A program made the position numbers and the translations under genes. The notes under the pieces are model-generated. The model worked only from the letters and a program-made list of their open reading frames with translations, did no database searches and was not told the DNA's origin. Below are positions 60,138 to 64,000 of a DNA stretch of 64,000 nt, piece by piece; position 1 is the stretch's first letter, and every line of letters begins with the position of its first letter. Source of the stretch: Trema orientale (Eukaryota > Streptophyta > Magnoliopsida > Rosales > Cannabaceae); contig JXTC01000531.1 of assembly GCA_002914845.1 (NCBI GenBank), positions 37,081-101,080 on the forward strand. Reading direction: 5' to 3'.

Positions 60138-60455
60138 TAAGAGTGAAACTGGAGCAGAATTGAAAAGAGGGTGAAAATGGAGCGCAATTGAAAGGAAAAA
60201 ATGAGTACAAAGTGAAAATCAGGTTTATATAAAGCTTAAATGCCCAAAAATCACAAATTATTGGAGTTTTTTTGTTGGATCTTGGAGGTTTTTTTTTCCC
60301 CCCTTTTAATTAAGTTTTTCAGCTATCGAACTTGTGACTAACACACGATATATTCTGTAAAATTTCGACGTTTTACTGATGGAAAAGAGCCTAATTAGGA
60401 ATCTTTGATAATTGGGTACCTTAAATGTGCAATTTCAAAAGTCTTGCGTGATTCA

Positions 60456-60645
60456 GGGCCCGTTTGGCACAGCTTTCAAAGATCTTTTAGGGCTCAAAAG
60501 ATCTTTTAGGAGTGTTTGGATGAATTTTTAGAAGATCTTTTTGTATTTAAAAGATCTTTTTAAAGAAGCATGGACCTACCATCTTTTTTAGGAAGATCTT
60601 TTTATACTTTTACTTCAAGAAGTAAAAGCTATCCCAAACAGGCCC
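60456..60645. mobile_element. MITE (190 bp) with TCA duplication
   Basis: TCA flanks both sides (60453-60455, 60646-60648). The ends GGGCCCGTTTGG and, inverted, GGGCCTGTTTGG differ at one base. The interior has repeated AAAGATCTTTTAG motifs that pair across the centre. An older relative lies at 13428-13616. Confidence 0.85.
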
Positions 60646-61335
60646 TCAGTCTGATGTTCGAAAGCTGAAAAATGAGTTTAGTCATTTTCCTCTCCAACAT
60701 TCTATTTCCTCTCTTTGTTGATGTCATAATGGCTTTTTGGTCAATTTACAAGCTGGAACAATAAAAGTGGTCTTAGGAAAGTCCTTTTAGCACGAAAATA
60801 AAAATAAAAATAAAGATTTCATTTTATTACAAGACACAAGTCCATTTCCCTAGTTTAATAGCACCAAAGTGCCACTCAGCCTAATTTTCTCTAGGCTCGA
60901 GGCTATGCCTACTAAGGTCCATGTAATTCCAGCGCAGGGCCCTACCTGGGGTTACGGTCCTTGCTTTCTAGGCCCAGTATAGCTTGGTCCCTCCCGACCA
61001 AACTTGTCTATATCATACATGTGGACCGTTAATGAAACTCTGCGCTTCGCCGCTTCCAGAGTTATAAGAAAAAAAGAGTTAGACCCAAAAAAGAGCCATT
61101 TTTTGGCAATGTTTCACTATCAATTTCACTTAAAAAAAAAAAAAGCAAAAAACATAAATATAGCTTAGCAAACACAGGCCTGCTTGGCAATGTTTTGTGT
61201 TTTGTTTTCAGAACTGAAATGGACGATGACAATTGCTAATCAATATTTTGAAAACATGTCTTAATGTTCATTTTACTTTTTTTAAAAAACACGTAAAATA
61301 TAAAGGTGCCAAGTAGGATCGTGTACACTTAAGAA

Positions 61336-62065
61336 TAGAGCTGTAAAGAGGGTCAGGCCGGCCTATTAGTACGGTAGCACGTCACCGCACATTAAATCAT
61401 AGGTCGTACCAAGCACAGTACAATCATATTGGTCATACCAGGCTAATGAATTAGGTACGATGGGTTAAACACGGCACGACATGCTAGTATAGGTACGGCA
61501 CAGTGGTACGTTAAATATATGTATTTCTATCATTTTATTTTTCCTTTATATATGTCTTTTTAATTTTTTTTTCTATTTTAATTAGCACCTCAAGTGAAAT
61601 TATTAGGTAGCTCGTTAAATATTGGGAGGATGATATATCTAGGACAAGAAAAAAAGGGAAAAAATGAATGCAAAGAACATACTGTACAAACTTATAATCA
61701 AATAACAACGAGGAAAATGAATTTAAGATTAAGTAAGTACAATGCAAACCTAGTTAAGATAAAATTTTACATCAAATTTACATTTATTTTTATATAAATT
61801 CGAATTATTTGAAAAAAAAAATTAATAAAAAGGACGCTAAAACTAATAAATTTTACTAATTAGATAGGTCAATTTCGGTCCAAAAAAAACTGGCACATTC
61901 AGGCATGTGGGTTAGCACGGTATGGTATGGTATATTAGAACATGAGCCAGTAGGTCGTGGGTCATGCTGGACCATTGACTTTATACTATGGGCCGGCACG
62001 ACACGAAAGCGTGTTTGTACCTAACTTAAATAGGTTATACCTACACAACACATTTAACACCACTA
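61336..62065. mobile_element. hAT-like non-autonomous element (730 bp) with 8-bp duplication
   Basis: CTTAAGAA (61328-61335) and CTTAAGAG (62066-62073) flank the element, seven of eight bases alike. The ends TAGAGCTGTAAAGAGGG and, inverted, TAGTGGTGTTAAATGTG are similar. Sub-terminal CACGGCACGACATG / GGCCGGCACGACACG motifs flank an AT-rich core, as in the 9.5-kb element, to which it is distantly similar. There is no transposase. Confidence 0.8.
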
Positions 62066-62619
62066 CTTAAGAGCCAAATGTAAAATTACATTAAAGACGT
62101 GTAATAAAACGAGTCTTTTTGCTTCTCTAGGTACGTAGTTATTCAAATAAATATATGAATACATGTAGTCTCTTTGCAAAATAAATATGTTTATTACTAT
62201 TCCGATAGTTTTTTGTGAATCTGCTTGTAACCCTTGGTTCTGTTGATTTCGAATTCTTCTCTGTTGTAGCTTGGACTAAGTAGAATAATTGAAACATGAT
62301 TATTTATGGAGAGATGGAATGGTCTAAGTAGATTCTTGATTGAGCTACTGATTATTTGGAATTTTATAGTCCAACCTAATTGAGATTTCTGACATTTCTT
62401 CCTCGAACTAGTTTATGATTAAAAAAACAAAAAAAACAAAAAAAAAAAAAAGAAATTTTATAGCAAAAATCAGGAGACTTCTCTTCATAACTATAGAAAT
62501 ATGAATAAACAAGCGCCGAAAATACCATACGCCGTCACCGTCACCGACAAGTACAAAAGAAAAAAAATGACTCGAGCCAAAAAGGTAATTAAAATGCAAT
62601 TTTCAGAGTTTCATTTTGA

Positions 62620-63360
62620 AAGTAAAATTAGGAATTTCGATTAATATAACTAATATATTGTTTGAATCCATTTTCGACTAAATTTTGTTGATATTTGAGG
62701 ATATTTGGCAACTTATTGAGTTATTATAGATGAAAAAATAATTTTTCCAGAAATAAGTTTTTTAGGATTTGTGCAAATTTCGATGCATTTTTTTTCAATT
62801 CGATTCATTTCGAGAACTTTTCGATCATATTTTGTATATATTTCAATTATATTTCGAAGTCTTGAATGGGATTTAAATGCTGATAAACATTCGATGTAAT
62901 TTCGATGGTATTTCGATTCGGTTTTGATTAACTTTCGACTAAATTTCACATGTTTTCAATTATTTTCGATTATATTTCGATTGCTTTTCGATTATAGAGC
63001 TAAAACGGTCGTCACTGTCAGTGTTAGCTTTCGATTAGGTTTATATTTCGACTATATTTTTGATTTGTTTTCGATTTTGATTCGATTTGGTTTCGATCAT
63101 TTTTCAATTTCTTTTCGGCTGTAGAGGTAAAAGTTGGTCAGTAATGTCAGTGTTAGTTTTCGAGTCACGTTCGAGGTAATTTCGACGTACTCTGTTTTTC
63201 GATGCATTTCGATACGATTTTTCGATAAATAAACAATTATAAATAATTTCTGTCCTTTTACTCGACGAACGTCGAAATGCCGTCGAATGGGTCTCATTGA
63301 ATTTTCGATTCATTTCGATTCTTATTCGATGGATTTCGATGATGTGTCAAATTCTCATAT
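62620..63360. repeat. Degenerate TTTCGAT array with a ~127-bp duplicated block
   Basis: Variants of TTTCGATT recur every 8-20 bp through the stretch on the plus strand. One block (TAGAGCTAAAACGGTC ... GTCAGTGTTAGCTTTCGA, from about 62995) recurs about 127 bp later (TAGAGGTAAAAGTTGGTC ... GTCAGTGTTAGTTTTCGA). The CG dinucleotide, usually depleted in plant repeats, is kept in most units. Confidence 0.7.
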
Positions 63361-63403
63361 TTCTAAAAATATTTTCTAATTTTTTTTCCTTTAATGCAGA
63401 ACC

Positions 63404-63501
63404 CAAAGTCAAAGCTTCTTGTAACTGTCGAGAATCACTTTTCTGGAAGGGTCATGGCAAAAGGTATAACTGTTGTTCGGGATCAGAGTTGTGTTATTAA
63501 T
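63404..63501 (+). pseudogene. Exon-like fragment with good splice acceptor, unidentified
   Basis: A T-rich tract and TTAATGCAG precede an open frame reading NPKSKLLVTVENHFSGRVMA, then KGITVVRDQSCVIN and a stop near 63499. The acceptor and length suggest a last exon, but no upstream coding exon is visible across the TTTCGAT array and I do not recognise the sequence. The other frame of the same bases (SCNCRESLFWKGHG) is Cys-rich but lacks any signal sequence. 63510-64000 shows nothing identifiable. Confidence 0.25.
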
Positions 63502-64000
63502 TAATTAGCGAGACCTGTACTTAATTAAAATAAAGCAGAGAGAAATTGGGTTAAGTCATTAGAATGCACATCAGAAATGGTCATCATAACACTTTCACAT
63601 GTCAAAACAAGAAAGGCAGTTTTGAGGAAAACAACTCTTCCCGGATGTCTTGACAGGATTAGCGGTTGCAGAGATGACTCACTTAGTGTGCAGGGAATAA
63701 ATAGAAGTAATATAATAATGAAATAAATAAATAGACAAGGAATTTAAATTTTGCTAGTTGACTAAGGCGAATAAACCGACCATGGTGTTAACTAGAAGTT
63801 ACAACAGAAATAAGGTACAGAAAAATAAAAAGTTAGAAACTGACGAAGGCGATACTGTCTATATGCCAATTTTAGTTGATTAAAGTGGTTAGGATTACGA
63901 GGCAGTAAATCTAGCCATATTATCGAAAATAATAATAAATAACTGAAATAAAAATGTTGAAATTTAAATAAAGCGATGCGACCGGTTGCAAGAGAAAACA

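Noticed and set aside
60860-61060. GC-richer stretch considered as 5S rRNA, snRNA or organelle DNA
   Set aside because: It does not match the 5S sequence or any snRNA box that I recall, and no organelle gene could be recognised.
63404-63501. Cys-rich frame (SCNCRESLFWKGHG) as a defensin-like peptide
   Set aside because: No signal peptide precedes it, the cysteine spacing fits no defensin class I know, and another frame fits the splice acceptor equally well.

Overview
The window is nuclear DNA of a flowering plant, most likely a eudicot. Genes have short exons with GT-AG introns, intergenic DNA is AT-rich, and DNA transposons and MITEs are abundant. The intact gene families are plant ones: an F-box/FBA protein, an F-box/FBD/LRR protein, a NIK-type LRR receptor kinase and S-adenosylmethionine decarboxylase (SAMDC) with its plant-type double uORF. 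I cannot name the species.

Layout. 0.1-7.2 kb: a head-to-tail array of three full and one partial ~2.2-kb units. Each unit holds an inner ~82-bp (27-codon) Gly-rich minisatellite and a conserved C-terminal reading frame. The units are decayed, and the family is unknown to me. 8.0-10.4 kb: an orphan promoter-like exon, an NDR1/HIN1-like (LEA-2) pseudogene and a hAT-like element nested in a GC-rich repeat. 10.5-12.1 kb (-): two-exon F-box/FBA gene. Its upstream flank appears twice around a single N, probably two haplotypes joined in the assembly. 12.8-18.4 kb: transposon debris, including a possible 2.7-kb Pack-type element carrying a broken MADS-box exon. 19.3-20.9 kb (+): three-exon F-box/FBD/LRR gene. 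21.9-25.2 kb (-): eleven-exon NIK-type receptor kinase, whose exons join to an uninterrupted 625-aa frame. 25.7-38 kb: gene-poor, with a dead LINE and one tRNA-His(GTG). 38.2-40.5 kb (-): SAMDC, with an intronless 353-aa main ORF, a 50-aa uORF split by an intron, a 2-codon tiny uORF overlapping it by one base, a leader intron and a TATA box. A 2.0-kb CACTA element lies 130 bp upstream of that TATA box. 42.7-63.4 kb: no intact gene seen. It holds a possible PIF/Harbinger relic, a young MULE-type MITE with a perfect 9-bp target duplication, several MITEs with 3-bp duplications, arrays of degenerate GTTACT/AGTAAC motifs split by a solo LTR, a 331-base N gap, a hAT-like element with 8-bp duplications and a degenerate TTTCGAT array.

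The intact genes are unrelated housekeeping or signalling loci and do not form a cluster: ubiquitin-ligase adaptors (F-box), immune/developmental signalling (NIK) and polyamine synthesis (SAMDC). The most unusual features are the nested tandem array at the left edge, the probable gene-fragment-carrying element at 15.7-18.4 kb, and the CACTA element beside the SAMDC promoter. I found no convincing new biochemical system.
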